Assembly (NCBI GenBank): GCA_039198225.1
Contig: JBCCTQ010000005.1
Span: 1-64,000 of the forward strand
DNA from: JASJAR01 sp039198225
Lineage (GTDB): Bacteria; Pseudomonadota; Alphaproteobacteria; Rhodobacterales; Rhodobacteraceae
Direction of reading: 5' to 3'
Length of the DNA stretch: 64,000 nucleotides
Below, one piece after another: positions 42,551 to 51,439 of this stretch; the stretch's first letter is position 1, and each line of letters starts with the position of its first letter. Both the position numbers and the translations under genes were made by a program. The notes below the pieces were generated by a model that saw nothing but the letters and a program-made list of their open reading frames with translations, was not told the DNA's origin and searched no databases.

Positions 42551-44518
42551 TCAGGCGATCATACGCCGCGCACGGGTCCATTCGGTGATCTTCGATTTGA
42601 GTTCGGCCTTTCGGATCGGCTTGGCGACGTAGTCGTTCATGCCGGCCTCCAGGCACTTTTCCCGGTCGTCGGCCATGGCCCGAGCGGTCAAGGCGATGAT
42701 CGGCACGTTGGCAAGGCCTTGGGCCCTTTCCATCTCTCGGATCCGCATTGTGGCTTCAAGCCCATTCATCCTCGGCATTGAGACGTCCATCAAAATGAGA
42801 TCGGGCGCCCAGTCGGCCCAAGCCTCGACCGCACCAACCCCGTCCGGTGCGTGAATGAGCGTCATCGGCTCATTTGCGAGGAATTTCTCGATCAGCGTCC
42901 GGTTGGTCGCATTGTCATCTGCCAGGATTATACAGGCTGGCTGAAGGATCGGCACGGCCGATCCGGATTGCGGTTTCGCGCCGACCGCCGCCGACGGCGC
43001 GCTTTCGATCCCGGCGATGGTTTTCGAAGTGCTATTCGTTTCTTTCCGGGGTTTCTTAGGTTGCTTCGCCGCTTTCCTGGCTGCCGCAAGGGCTTTGTCC
43101 AGCGCACGACCGAGCAGCGGTTTTTCGAGCACTGCCATCCCGTAGCCTTCCCGCAAGGCAGCCTCCGCGGCGCGAGGATCCTGGTCGGTCGTTAATATCA
43201 AGGGCATGTGAGGAAGCCGTTCGGCTAAAACGGCTGCGAGGGCGGCCCCGTCGCCACCTTCGATGTGAAGATCGAGGAAAATGGCGTCGATTTTTGGTCC
43301 TTTAGACGCGCTTTCCCAAAGCACATCTTCGGCCTCTTCGACTTCATTGGCCATCACCACCTGCGCGCCCCTTTGCGCCAATTGGCGCCGGAGGGCATCC
43401 GCGGCTTCTTGGCTGTCGTCAAGCACAAGGTAGCGCAACCCTTCCAAGGGCTTGGCCTCCGCGTCTGCGGCTCTGCCCGTGGTCCGGAGCCGGGTCATGA
43501 AACGAAGTAAAAACGTCGAGCCTTCGCCCTTCTTCGAACTGAGATGTATATTACCTCCCATCATCGCCGCCAATTTTGACGCAATAGACAGGCCGAGGCC
43601 TGTGCCGCCGTACCGCTCGGTCGCAGCGGGGTCACCGCGCTCGAACGGCAAAAACACCCGAGCCTGGTCCTTTTCGTCGATCCCGATCCCAGTATCACTA
43701 ACCTCGACAGTGATCTCGGCCGCCCCGGCTCTGTCGCGGCTCGAAAGCCGCACAACCACCTGGCCCCGCTCGGTAAACTTGACGGCGTTGCCCACAAGGA
43801 TCGACACCATTTGGCGTATGCGCTCGCCGTCTCCTCGTCCTTGCGTGGCCATGTCGGGTGCAGCGTCGAAGACGAGTTCGACCCCTTTCTTGTGCGCCGC
43901 GTTGGTTTCGGCAGCGATGGCGGTTTCGGCCGCTTCACGGATATCGAAGGGCGCATCTTCCAAATCGAGTTCGCCCGCCTCCAAGGCTGCGAAATCCAAC
44001 ACCCCCGACAGCACTGCCTGCAGCGCGTCGGCCGATTGGCGCACCGTTCCCACCAGGGCGGTTTGCTCATCGTCAAGATCGGTATCGGCAAGGAGGTCAG
44101 CCATCCCGATCACACCATTGAGGGGCGTTCGGACTTCGTGACTGATCGTGGAGAGATAGGCCGATTTTGTTGCCGCTTCCGTCTGGGCTGCGGCGAGGTT
44201 CATTTCCGCTTTGTCGAGGGCCGTTTCGGCCATCTGCAACTCAGCCCGTTGGCGTTTTTCGCGGTCACGGGCGCCGTCCCGTTCCGCGGTGCAGAGTTCA
44301 AGGGCAGCTTCGGAGCGCCGGATCGCCCAACGTACTAAGGTGACATATGCGAGCCCGGCTACTACCCCAGGTGCCGCCGCCAAGAGTGGCGAGACCGCCC
44401 CCGTCCCCAAAAGCAGGTTAATCAGTGCAGGATGGGCCGCCATGCCGGCCAGCGCGACCACGACCAGCGCTGCGACAAGTGGCGCTCGCGACAGCGCACG
44501 CGGCTTGGGCTCGGACAT
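42551..44518 (-). CDS. Hybrid sensor histidine kinase with two receiver domains
   Basis: The chosen start is the ATG at 44516-44518 (655 residues); a GTG four codons earlier is the alternative. Two membrane helices (about 11-62) hold a very short periplasmic loop, so the signal is probably sensed in the membrane or cytoplasm. A coiled coil (66-120) leads to HisKA with the phospho-histidine H127 in STISHEVRTPLNGVIGMADL. HATPase_c follows (GNAVKFTERG, VSDTGIGIDEKDQARVFLPF, YGGTGLGLSIASKLAAMMGG). The first receiver (LRYLVLDDSQEAADALRRQL) has its aspartate in AIFLDLHIEGGDG. The second (ACIILADDNATNRTLIEKFL) has it in LILMDVSMPRMNGLEATMRI. No Hpt domain and no response regulator are adjacent. Confidence 0.93.
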   Translation of the reverse strand: MSEPKPRALSRAPLVAALVVVALAGMAAHPALINLLLGTGAVSPLLAAAPGVVAGLAYVTLVRWAIRRSEAALELCTAERDGARDREKRQRAELQMAETALDKAEMNLAAAQTEAATKSAYLSTISHEVRTPLNGVIGMADLLADTDLDDEQTALVGTVRQSADALQAVLSGVLDFAALEAGELDLEDAPFDIREAAETAIAAETNAAHKKGVELVFDAAPDMATQGRGDGERIRQMVSILVGNAVKFTERGQVVVRLSSRDRAGAAEITVEVSDTGIGIDEKDQARVFLPFERGDPAATERYGGTGLGLSIASKLAAMMGGNIHLSSKKGEGSTFLLRFMTRLRTTGRAADAEAKPLEGLRYLVLDDSQEAADALRRQLAQRGAQVVMANEVEEAEDVLWESASKGPKIDAIFLDLHIEGGDGAALAAVLAERLPHMPLILTTDQDPRAAEAALREGYGMAVLEKPLLGRALDKALAAARKAAKQPKKPRKETNSTSKTIAGIESAPSAAVGAKPQSGSAVPILQPACIILADDNATNRTLIEKFLANEPMTLIHAPDGVGAVEAWADWAPDLILMDVSMPRMNGLEATMRIREMERAQGLANVPIIALTARAMADDREKCLEAGMNDYVAKPIRKAELKSKITEWTRARRMIA

Positions 44519-44602
44519 CGGCTTCAGCACAGGAAGAAAACCCTTTCCAGCAGAGATTTACGTCCGCTTAGAGGAAATTCCTGAACGCCCGGTTCACATA
44601 TC

Positions 44603-45439
44603 TCAGATTTTGACCCCGACCCGCCCCGCCAAGTCGGTGACGAATTGCCATGCCACTCGTCCAGACCGGGAGCCCCGCGTGGCCTGCCATTCAATTGCCT
44701 CGGCCCGCATCTGAGCATCATCGAACTTGATCCCGAAGGCGGCTGCATAGGCCGCGACCATGGCGAGATAGTCGTCTTGGGAGCAGGGATGAAAACCAAG
44801 CCAAAGGCCAAACCGGTCAGACAAAGAGACTTTCTCTTCGGTGGCTTCGGACGGACTGATCGCTGTGGCCCTCTCGTTTTCGATCATGTCCCGCGGCATC
44901 AGGTGGCGCCGGTTCGAGGTGGCATAAAACACGACGTTCTCTGGTCGCCCTTCGATCCCGCCATCGAGCACGGCTTTCAATGATTTGTAATGGGCATCGT
45001 CATGGGAAAAGGAAAGATCGTCGCAATAGAGCAAAAACCGAGCCTTTCCCGCGCGGAGATGGGCCAATAGCCGACCGATCGAGGGGAGGTCCTCGCGCTG
45101 GATTTCAACGAGTTTGAGTTCCGGATGCGTCTTCGCGACTTCACCATGGACCGCTTTGACAAGGCTGGATTTTCCCATGCCGCGGGCGCCCCAGAGGAGT
45201 GCGTTATTGGCCGGGAGCGCGGCGGCGAATTGGGCCGTGTTTTGGAGGAGCGTGTCCCTGGCGCGGTCGATGCCGCGGAGCAGGTTTAGCTCCACACCGT
45301 TGATCTGGGAGACGGGCAAGAGCCGGTCCGGGTCGACTTGCCACAAAAAGGCGGGGGCGGTGGAGAAATCCGGTGCTGCGAATGGCGGCGGCGCAATTCG
45401 GTCGAGGGCATCGGCGATCCGGTCGAGCGGATCGCTCAC
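44603..45439 (-). CDS. DUF815-family AAA-like ATPase
   Basis: The 278-residue protein has Walker A (LLWGARGMGKSSLVKAVHGE), Walker B (FLLYCDDLSFSHDDAHYKSL), sensor 1 (VVFYATSNRRHLMPRDM) and the conserved SLSDRFGLWLGFHPCSQDDY of DUF815. Its activity is unknown; ATP binding is clear from the motifs. The start is a GTG overlapping the tatC stop, so it is coupled to the tat genes. Confidence 0.95.
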   Translation of the reverse strand: MSDPLDRIADALDRIAPPPFAAPDFSTAPAFLWQVDPDRLLPVSQINGVELNLLRGIDRARDTLLQNTAQFAAALPANNALLWGARGMGKSSLVKAVHGEVAKTHPELKLVEIQREDLPSIGRLLAHLRAGKARFLLYCDDLSFSHDDAHYKSLKAVLDGGIEGRPENVVFYATSNRRHLMPRDMIENERATAISPSEATEEKVSLSDRFGLWLGFHPCSQDDYLAMVAAYAAAFGIKFDDAQMRAEAIEWQATRGSRSGRVAWQFVTDLAGRVGVKI

Positions 45440-46440
45440 TTGGCGGGGTCCTCGTTTTCGTCCTCTAGATCTTCATCGAGATCGCCGTAGAGGTCTTCAT
45501 TTTCGCCGAGGACGCCTTCGCGGCGAAGCTCCTCGACCCTTTTCTTCTCAACCCGGCGAACGAGCTGGATCGAAATCTCGTAGAGCCCGTAGACCACCAC
45601 AAAGAGGATCACTTGGGTGATCACATCGGGCGGCGTGACGAGGGCGGCGAGGACGAGGATGCCCACAACCGCATATTTCCGCATGGTCGCAAGGCCCCGC
45701 GCCGTGACGAGGCCCGCTTTGCCCATCAGCGTCAGGAGAACCGGCAATTGGAAGCAAAGGCCAAATGCAATGATGAATTTCAAGGTGAGATCGAGGGATT
45801 CGTTCACCTTGCCGATAAAGGTGATCCCAAGCCCGTCTTCCTCGCCGATCGGAGGGGCAACGGGGGCTGCGCCTTCGCCGCCTTCTACCGTGACACCGAT
45901 CTGAGCAAAGGCGGATTCAAGGGCGCCTGCGAAAGAAAACGTCGCAAAACCGAGGAGAAACTGCATCGCAAGGGGTACGACGACAAAGAGCGCAAAGGAC
46001 GCTCCCAAAAGGAACATCACCGGAGATGCGATAAGAAACGGCAAGAAGGCGGATTTTTCGTTTTTGTAAAGCCCTGGCGCCACAAACCGCCACATCTGAT
46101 AGGCGATCACCGGAAAGGCGAGGGCGAAGCCGAAGACCATCGAGATCCGGAACAGCGTAAATAGGTATTCTTGTGGCGCGGTGAACTGGAGGATGGGCTG
46201 GGGGTCGCCCAGGTTGCGTAGCGTTTCTTCGATGGGATTCAGCAGAAACTGTAGGATCGGTTCGGCGATTATGAACACCAAGACAATGCCGATCACGAAG
46301 GCGATGACCGAATAGATCAGACGTTGGCGAAGCTCGCGAAGATGCTCGATGAGCGGGGCGGAACTGTCTTCGATCTCGTCCTCGGCTTCAGCCTCAAGCT
46401 CGAGATCGGCCTCCGCCTCGGTTTGCTCGGCATTGCTCAT
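45436..46440 (-). CDS. tatC: Twin-arginine translocase subunit TatC
   Basis: TatC recognises the twin-arginine signal and forms the core of the folded-protein exporter. The 334 residues have six membrane helices and the family motifs IEHLRELRQRLIYSVIAFVI, FTLFRISMVFGFALAFPVIA, YQMWRFVAPGLYKNEKSAFL and FGLCFQLPVLLTLMGKAGLV. Both ends carry acidic extensions (about 25 residues N-terminal and 55 C-terminal), longer than in E. coli (258). A glycine-rich loop of about 30 residues (TVEGGEGAAPVAPPIGEEDG) sits in the second periplasmic loop. ATGA overlaps occur with tatB and the DUF815 gene. Confidence 0.96.
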   Translation of the reverse strand: MSNAEQTEAEADLELEAEAEDEIEDSSAPLIEHLRELRQRLIYSVIAFVIGIVLVFIIAEPILQFLLNPIEETLRNLGDPQPILQFTAPQEYLFTLFRISMVFGFALAFPVIAYQMWRFVAPGLYKNEKSAFLPFLIASPVMFLLGASFALFVVVPLAMQFLLGFATFSFAGALESAFAQIGVTVEGGEGAAPVAPPIGEEDGLGITFIGKVNESLDLTLKFIIAFGLCFQLPVLLTLMGKAGLVTARGLATMRKYAVVGILVLAALVTPPDVITQVILFVVVYGLYEISIQLVRRVEKKRVEELRREGVLGENEDLYGDLDEDLEDENEDPAK

Positions 46441-46868
46441 GGGCCCGGATCCGGAGCCTTCTGAGGCTCTGTTTCGGCCTCAGGTTGGGCATCTGCCTCG
46501 GCGGCAGCCGACGCGTCGTTCGGTCCGCCGTCAGTGCTCTCGGACGCAGATGCGGTGGAATCCTTGCCATTCGAGGGATCGGCGGCCGATTTACTGGTCT
46601 CCCAACTTTCGAACCCTTTGGCGGCCTTTTCTAGGCCCGAAATCCCCATGCTTTTGGGCGATGCCGCGCTTTTCAGGGTTTTCGAGATGTCCTTGACCCC
46701 GCTTTCATCGGCGGCCTCTTCCATAGCCCGGGAGAACTCTCGGGCCATTTTTCGCATCTTGCCGGTAAACCGGCCAAGGGTCCGAAACATCGACGGAAAG
46801 TCGTCGCCGAGTATAATCAGCGCAACGATCCCCACAACGAGTAGCTCCGTCCAGCCGAGGTCGAACAC
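46437..46868 (-). CDS. tatB: Twin-arginine translocase subunit TatB
   Basis: The 143-residue protein begins at a GTG with FDLGWTELLVVGIVALIILG, the single membrane helix with conserved E8 in TELL, then the amphipathic helix (RTLGRFTGKMRKMAREFSRA) and a long acidic, disordered tail. The length and tail distinguish it from TatA. It is the second gene of tatABC. Confidence 0.93.
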   Translation of the reverse strand: MFDLGWTELLVVGIVALIILGDDFPSMFRTLGRFTGKMRKMAREFSRAMEEAADESGVKDISKTLKSAASPKSMGISGLEKAAKGFESWETSKSAADPSNGKDSTASASESTDGGPNDASAAAEADAQPEAETEPQKAPDPGP

Positions 46869-46880
46869 CCTTGGGCCGCC

Positions 46881-47096
46881 CTAGACTTTGTCTTTTTCTT
46901 CGTCCGGCGTGACGTCGCGGGCAACGGCAGAAGCTTCTTCTTCGAGTTCCTTCTTGCTGTCATCGACGCCCTTCTTAAAGGCAGTGATGCCCTTGCCGAC
47001 CTCGCCCATGAGCGAGGAGATCTTGCCGCGGCCAAAAAGAACCAACACCACGACGGCGATGAGCAAAAGACCCGGAAGGCCGATATTGTTAAGCAT
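46881..47096 (-). CDS. tatA: Twin-arginine translocase subunit TatA
   Basis: The start is the ATG at 47094-47096 with AGGGAG upstream; the longer frame is not family-like. The 71 residues have the helix GLPGLLLIAVVVLVLFGRGK with the FGRGK hinge, then the amphipathic segment ISSLMGEVGKGITAFKKGV and a charged tail. TatA polymerises to form the pore. It is the first gene of the tat operon. Confidence 0.95.
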   Translation of the reverse strand: MLNNIGLPGLLLIAVVVLVLFGRGKISSLMGEVGKGITAFKKGVDDSKKELEEEASAVARDVTPDEEKDKV

Positions 47097-47231
47097 GGCT
47101 AGTCTCCCTATGGGTCGCCATTTTCTATCTTCTCGGTCCAAATATGGGCCTAGCGGGCGCTAGGGAAGCGTTCGGTGACGATTTTTGCGACATTTGCCTT
47201 TGAAAATCAGGGTCTTCGATGGCAAGTGATA

Positions 47232-47257
47232 GCAACTGTCAGATTCCTGTCAGTTGC
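47232..47257. promoter_or_regulatory. Putative operator of the WYL regulator: two CTGTCAG repeats in a 26-bp element
   Basis: The element is gcaa-CTGTCAG-attc-CTGTCAG-ttgc. Two identical CTGTCAG heptamers (47236-47242 and 47247-47253) are repeated head to tail 11 bp apart, one helical turn. The flanks GCAA and TTGC are inverted. It ends 33 bp before the ATG of the WYL gene, where a regulator would control its own promoter. Confidence 0.6.
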
Positions 47258-47290
47258 TTCGTTTCGAACCCGCCGCTTTTCGAGGCTGCC

Positions 47291-47962
47291 ATGCGCCGTT
47301 CCGACCGATTATTCGAATTGATCCAGGTCCTACGAGATGGGCGGCTGCATCGCGGCCGGGACCTGTCCAAGCGGCTGGGCATCAGTCAGCGCACACTCTA
47401 CCGCGATATGGAAACGCTGATGGCCTCGGGCGTGCCGGTCGAAGGCGAGCGGGGGCTCGGCTATACGATGTCGGCGCCGATCACTTTGCCGCCTTTGAAC
47501 CTCACGCTCACCGAGCTCGAAGCGCTCCATGTGGGAGTGGCGGTGGTGGCCGATGGCGCCGATGAGGAACTCAGGCCGGCGGCCCGTAGCCTGTCGGAAA
47601 AGATTGACGCGGTTCTTCCTGAAGACCGGACGGCCCCGTCGCCGGGCTGGGGGTTTGCACTCTATCCTTTCGCAGAAGCGGCGCGGGGCGCGGAACACAC
47701 AGCACCCCTTCGCGCCGCAATCCGCACCCGCCGGAAGGTCGAAATTGCATATGAAGACATCCAAGGCCAAGTGACCGAGCGGGTGATCCGACCGCTTCAG
47801 ATGGAATATTGGGGACGGGTTTGGACCGTGACAGCGTGGTGCGAAACCGGAGCAGAATTCCGGGTCTTTCGCGTCGACAGGATCCGCACCGTCGAGATCA
47901 GTTTCGAGGAATTCGCCGAAGAACCCGGCAAGACCCTCAAAGACTATTTGGCTTTGGTCTGA
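47291..47962 (+). CDS. WYL-domain transcriptional regulator (YafY type)
   Basis: The ATG at 47291 (223 residues) follows GAGG; a longer frame starting at 47219 contains the putative operator and is rejected. An HTH_11 winged helix lies at the N-terminus (SDRLFELIQVLRDGRLHRGR, LGISQRTLYRDMETLMASGV). The WYL domain (about 130-215) contains the segment IRPLQMEYWGRVWTVTAWCE in place of the WYL triad, and FRVDRIRTVEISFEEF. Such proteins bind small ligands or nucleotides to control transcription. The target is unknown; autoregulation is likely. Confidence 0.92.
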   Translation: MRRSDRLFELIQVLRDGRLHRGRDLSKRLGISQRTLYRDMETLMASGVPVEGERGLGYTMSAPITLPPLNLTLTELEALHVGVAVVADGADEELRPAARSLSEKIDAVLPEDRTAPSPGWGFALYPFAEAARGAEHTAPLRAAIRTRRKVEIAYEDIQGQVTERVIRPLQMEYWGRVWTVTAWCETGAEFRVFRVDRIRTVEISFEEFAEEPGKTLKDYLALV

Positions 47963-48047
47963 CCGTCGCGTTTGGCAGGACGAATTCCGGGCTCGGAATT
48001 CGCCGCCCCTGGCCTATGCTGCGCTGTACTTCCAATCTGGAGGGCCC

Positions 48048-48725
48048 ATGGCCACGTTTAATGAAGCCACTTTCGACTTTCTCCGGGATCTTGCCGCGAA
48101 CAATTCCAAAGACTGGTTCGAAGACAACCGCAACCGGTATGACGCCCATTGGAAGGCGCCCGCCCTGGCATTCATCGAAGCCCTGGCCCCTGAAATGGCA
48201 GCGCTCAGCCCGCCGCTGAAAGCGGAAGCCAAAATCAACGGCTCGCTCCGGCGGATCAACCGAGATGTCAGGTTCTCCAAGGACAAGTCGCCTTATAACC
48301 CATCGCTTCACCTCGTGTTCTGGTCGGGCGCCCATCCCAACCGAAGCCCGGGGATGCACTTTGTTTTGAACCCGGACGGCGTGGGCTACGGGACGGGGCT
48401 TTACGGGCTCTCCTCGGAGCAATTGACCCGCTACCGCGACATGGTCGTCGATCCTGTCGAGCAAAAGGCGCTCCTTGCCGCGCTCGAAGGCGGCGAGGAG
48501 GTGGGCTGCCGGCTTGGCAAACCCGACCTCGCACGGCTTCCGAAAGGGTACGACGGCGACGGTCGAGTGGGAGAGCTCCTGAGGTATAAGTCCTTGGTGG
48601 CAAGGACCCATGACCAGGGCGCCGAGCCGGCAATGCTCATGGGCGACAGCGCGGTCGATTGGGCCATGGCACAGACCAGGGCGCTGATGCCGCTTCTCCG
48701 TTGGACCGAGCTTTTGGTTATTTGA
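48048..48725 (+). CDS. DUF2461 protein
   Basis: The 225-residue protein starts MATFNEATFDFLRDLAANNS behind GGAGGG and has the DUF2461/TIGR02453 blocks KDWFEDNRNRYDAHWKAPAL, INRDVRFSKDKSPYNPSLHL and YRDMVVDPVEQKALLAAL. Members are of unknown function and occur in many bacteria and fungi. It follows the WYL gene by 85 bp on the same strand. Confidence 0.93.
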   Translation: MATFNEATFDFLRDLAANNSKDWFEDNRNRYDAHWKAPALAFIEALAPEMAALSPPLKAEAKINGSLRRINRDVRFSKDKSPYNPSLHLVFWSGAHPNRSPGMHFVLNPDGVGYGTGLYGLSSEQLTRYRDMVVDPVEQKALLAALEGGEEVGCRLGKPDLARLPKGYDGDGRVGELLRYKSLVARTHDQGAEPAMLMGDSAVDWAMAQTRALMPLLRWTELLVI

Positions 48726-48837
48726 AGCGGCGCGTTGCCAGATCAGACCCGGCGCGGGGTCAGCAGCGCGGCGTGTTTGCCCATTTCAGCCGTTCTGGGC
48801 CTGGCCCAGGGCTTTGCGATTTGCAAAACATCGAAGA

Positions 48838-50091
48838 CTACTTTCGCCCAATAACCATACGAAAATAAGCCTCTTTTGCCGGATAGATATGCTCGCTTGC
48901 GAAATTCTCTACCGCAAGCTCCCGCGCCTTGAGCCCCATGCCTCGCCCGGTTTCAGGTGCGTCGAGCATGGCGCCGATGGCGGCGACCAATTCGGGAATA
49001 TGTTGATGTTTGGCAAACCGCGCTGCGGTTCCGTAAGGGATCGCCTCGCGGACCGGGGCGCAATCGGAGACAACGAGCGGCGCTCCGCAGGCCATGGCTT
49101 CTAAAAGTGACCAACTCAGCACGAAAGGCTGGGTCAAATACACGTGGACATCGGTTCGCTGCAAAAGATCTCGGTATTCGGTCAGGGGCAATCTGCCCAC
49201 GAAATGGAGCCGCGTTTCGTCGTATTCGTAGCGGTCGAGCGCTTCCTTCTTATAGCTTCGCTCGGTTTTTCGGGGACCCTCATAGTGGACACTATCGGCC
49301 CCGGCTATGACCGCATGGACATCCGGATAGGCAAGCATGACCTTTTCTAGGGCGGCCATAAATTCTGGAAATCCCCGTTTGGGCTCCATCCCGCGGGTCG
49401 CATAGGTCACAATTGGCGCCCCATCGGGAACCTTGCCGTCAAGACAGGCCGGCCTTGTTGCCGGATCGGGCGCAAAGTAGCGGCAATCGACCCCGTCATG
49501 GAGGATCGTGGTTATCGGCGCGTAGGCCGCCGGTATCTCTTGGGCCTGAAACCGGGTGGGCGTCAGGATCGCGTCGGAGGATTGAAAATCTAGAAAGAAG
49601 GGCAGGTTCCGGCAAAGTGCAGCGGCCCGCAGGTCTTCGTGGTTGGCTTTGGGGTCGTAATCGACATCGCGCGGCGGGTAGGAATACCACCATTCGAGAT
49701 AGGAGATGAACCGCGCTTCGGGCCAGACCGCCTTTGCAAAACTTCCCGATCCCCAGCCGCTATGGGCGCAGATAAGATCAGGCACGAACCCGTCTTTGCG
49801 CAGATCGATGGCCGCATTGGCGAAGGCTTGGCCGTTAACCACTGCGGACTCGAGCGGACGAAGATAGCGAGAGATGTCATCGGAGGGTTCGCGTTTGCGC
49901 CGATAGCCTCGGACCTTCACCCCGTTCGACATCTCCACCGTTCGACCCGGTTCAATCTCGCCCCGGGCCGTGGCGCAGAGAACGTCCCAACCACGATCGT
50001 GGAGGTACTTTGCAATACCGCCGAACTGGGCCGGGTAGTTTTGGTGGATGAAAAGGATGCGCGGTCTGCGCATGAGTTCGAAGGTCGTCAC
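48838..50091 (-). CDS. Group 1 (GT4) glycosyltransferase
   Basis: The GTG at 50089-50091 has GGAG six bases upstream and gives 417 residues; an ATG six codons later is the alternative. The GT-B fold shows an N-terminal ILFIHQNYPAQFGGIAKYLH, the linker VTYATRGMEPKRGFPEFMAA and the C-terminal donor site VYLTQPFVLSWSLLEAMACG, with the conserved glutamate, then APLVVSDCAPVREAI. It likely transfers a sugar from a nucleotide donor in cell-surface polysaccharide assembly. No polysaccharide cluster surrounds it. Confidence 0.93.
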   Translation of the reverse strand: MTTFELMRRPRILFIHQNYPAQFGGIAKYLHDRGWDVLCATARGEIEPGRTVEMSNGVKVRGYRRKREPSDDISRYLRPLESAVVNGQAFANAAIDLRKDGFVPDLICAHSGWGSGSFAKAVWPEARFISYLEWWYSYPPRDVDYDPKANHEDLRAAALCRNLPFFLDFQSSDAILTPTRFQAQEIPAAYAPITTILHDGVDCRYFAPDPATRPACLDGKVPDGAPIVTYATRGMEPKRGFPEFMAALEKVMLAYPDVHAVIAGADSVHYEGPRKTERSYKKEALDRYEYDETRLHFVGRLPLTEYRDLLQRTDVHVYLTQPFVLSWSLLEAMACGAPLVVSDCAPVREAIPYGTAARFAKHQHIPELVAAIGAMLDAPETGRGMGLKARELAVENFASEHIYPAKEAYFRMVIGRK

Positions 50092-50595
50092 GTTTTTCTC
50101 CGGACCGGTCCCCAACGCCCCCGGGCGTGACCCTGCCGAAGCACGCGCCCAAGCGCAAGGGAGCGGCGACGGGATCGATAGCGACACGCGTGGCACTGAA
50201 GGCAGATCGAATCGATTGCAGACGGGAGCTGTCCTCTCGCCGTGGCAGATCCCCTTCCGATGCGGTGCATTGGTTCCGAAACGGAGGGCGGCCGGCCGCG
50301 ATTTTGTAGGACGAGTCGAACGAAGTGTTTCCGCGATTGGATGCGGGATCGGAAACAATTTGCTCCTAACCCCACACACGCTCGCCGATTGTTTCGTAAG
50401 CGAGTTTAATTGAGCAGGTGGTGGTCAAGATTTTGAACTTTCACAGCCATTTACCGGCCACTTCGCCGCCACAATTCAGCCCAGTTTCGTTTTGATCGGC
50501 GGGCCGGAACCGGTAGCTTCTCGCCACCTGCTTGGAAGAGTGAGTGCGCGGCCTCGTGGGGGCGGGCCCGCGGCACCAAGTTTGGTGCGGTAAGA
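50092..50595. other. Intergenic region upstream of the Hint gene
   Basis: No gene-like frame is found here on either strand. The first part is the promoter region of the glycosyltransferase and carries no recognised element. The only clear structure is the palindrome at 50573-50588. Confidence 0.5.
50573..50588. promoter_or_regulatory. Palindrome GCACCAA-GT-TTGGTGC upstream of the Hint gene
   Basis: The two seven-base arms match perfectly about a two-base centre. The element ends eight bases before the GTG at 50596. Its size and symmetry fit a dimeric repressor's operator. If so, the true start of the Hint gene probably lies further downstream. Confidence 0.4.
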
Positions 50596-51330
50596 GTGCT
50601 GCCCGCAGGTCGGGGGGAGTGCGCGGGGGCGTGGGGCCCGGCGCCTCCCCGCACGCCATTCAAGACTTTGCCTCCACTGCCGGCGCAATCCGGTAAGGGG
50701 GATATTCTGCCGAAAACGCTGCTGAAGCCGTCCGAAGCGAGCCCATGCTTCACTCCTGGAGCTGAAATCGCGACCGCGAAGGGGCCCCGGCTCGTGGAAA
50801 CGCTCCGGCCGGGCGACCGCGTGATCACCCGTGACAACGGTCTTCAGCCCATACTTTGGATTGGTAGCCGCACGCTCAGCTACGGGGACCTCAGGAGAGC
50901 GCCCGAACTCCTGCCAGTCTTGATCCGCCCAGGCGCCATGGCCGATGGGCGGCCATATAAACGCATGGTCGTCTCCCCCCGCCATCGCTTTTTGTTCGTG
51001 AGGAATTCTGCCCGACGCCCCGAGGTCCTCACCGCCGCGGACCGATTGATCGACGGCGACAGGATCCGACCAGTGGACGTGCTTGGCGTCAGCTACATCC
51101 ATCTTTTGTTTGAAGCCCATCAAATCGTTCTGGCGGACGGGGTTTGGACCGAGAGCTTCCGCCCCGATGCCGAAGCGTGGCGCGGCCTTTCGAACCCCCA
51201 GAGGCTCGAGATTGAATTGCTCTTCCCGGAGCTCCGCGCCGGCGGGCTCCGACGGATCAGCCGGGCTGCGCGGCCCTTCGACGATGTCCCGCTTTGGAAG
51301 CGCCGCATGAAACCGCTCACAGCACGATAA
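50596..51330 (+). CDS. Hedgehog/intein (Hint) domain protein
   Basis: A Hint module fills most of the 244 residues. The self-splicing-type cysteine is at 51 in PCFTPGAEIATAKGPRLVET, followed by LRPGDRVITRDNGLQPILWI, VVSPRHRFLFVRNSARRPEV and YIHLLFEAHQIVLADGVWTE. These are the N-terminal splice and cleavage blocks; the B-block TxxH is represented by SPRHRF. Hint domains in Rhodobacterales usually sit on calcium-binding RTX or secreted proteins; here no such repeats precede it. The GTG start is uncertain and the 50 leading residues are P/G-rich and poorly supported. Confidence 0.75.
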   Translation: MLPAGRGECAGAWGPAPPRTPFKTLPPLPAQSGKGDILPKTLLKPSEASPCFTPGAEIATAKGPRLVETLRPGDRVITRDNGLQPILWIGSRTLSYGDLRRAPELLPVLIRPGAMADGRPYKRMVVSPRHRFLFVRNSARRPEVLTAADRLIDGDRIRPVDVLGVSYIHLLFEAHQIVLADGVWTESFRPDAEAWRGLSNPQRLEIELLFPELRAGGLRRISRAARPFDDVPLWKRRMKPLTAR

Positions 51331-51439
51331 CGTCGTGCGTTTTGGGCGCCTCGGACGCCTCCGGCGGGAGTATTTGGACCAGGATGAAGGGCCTTCTTTT
51401 CAGGAGAGTATCGCAAGTCTTCTCAGAAGGCCGCGGGAA

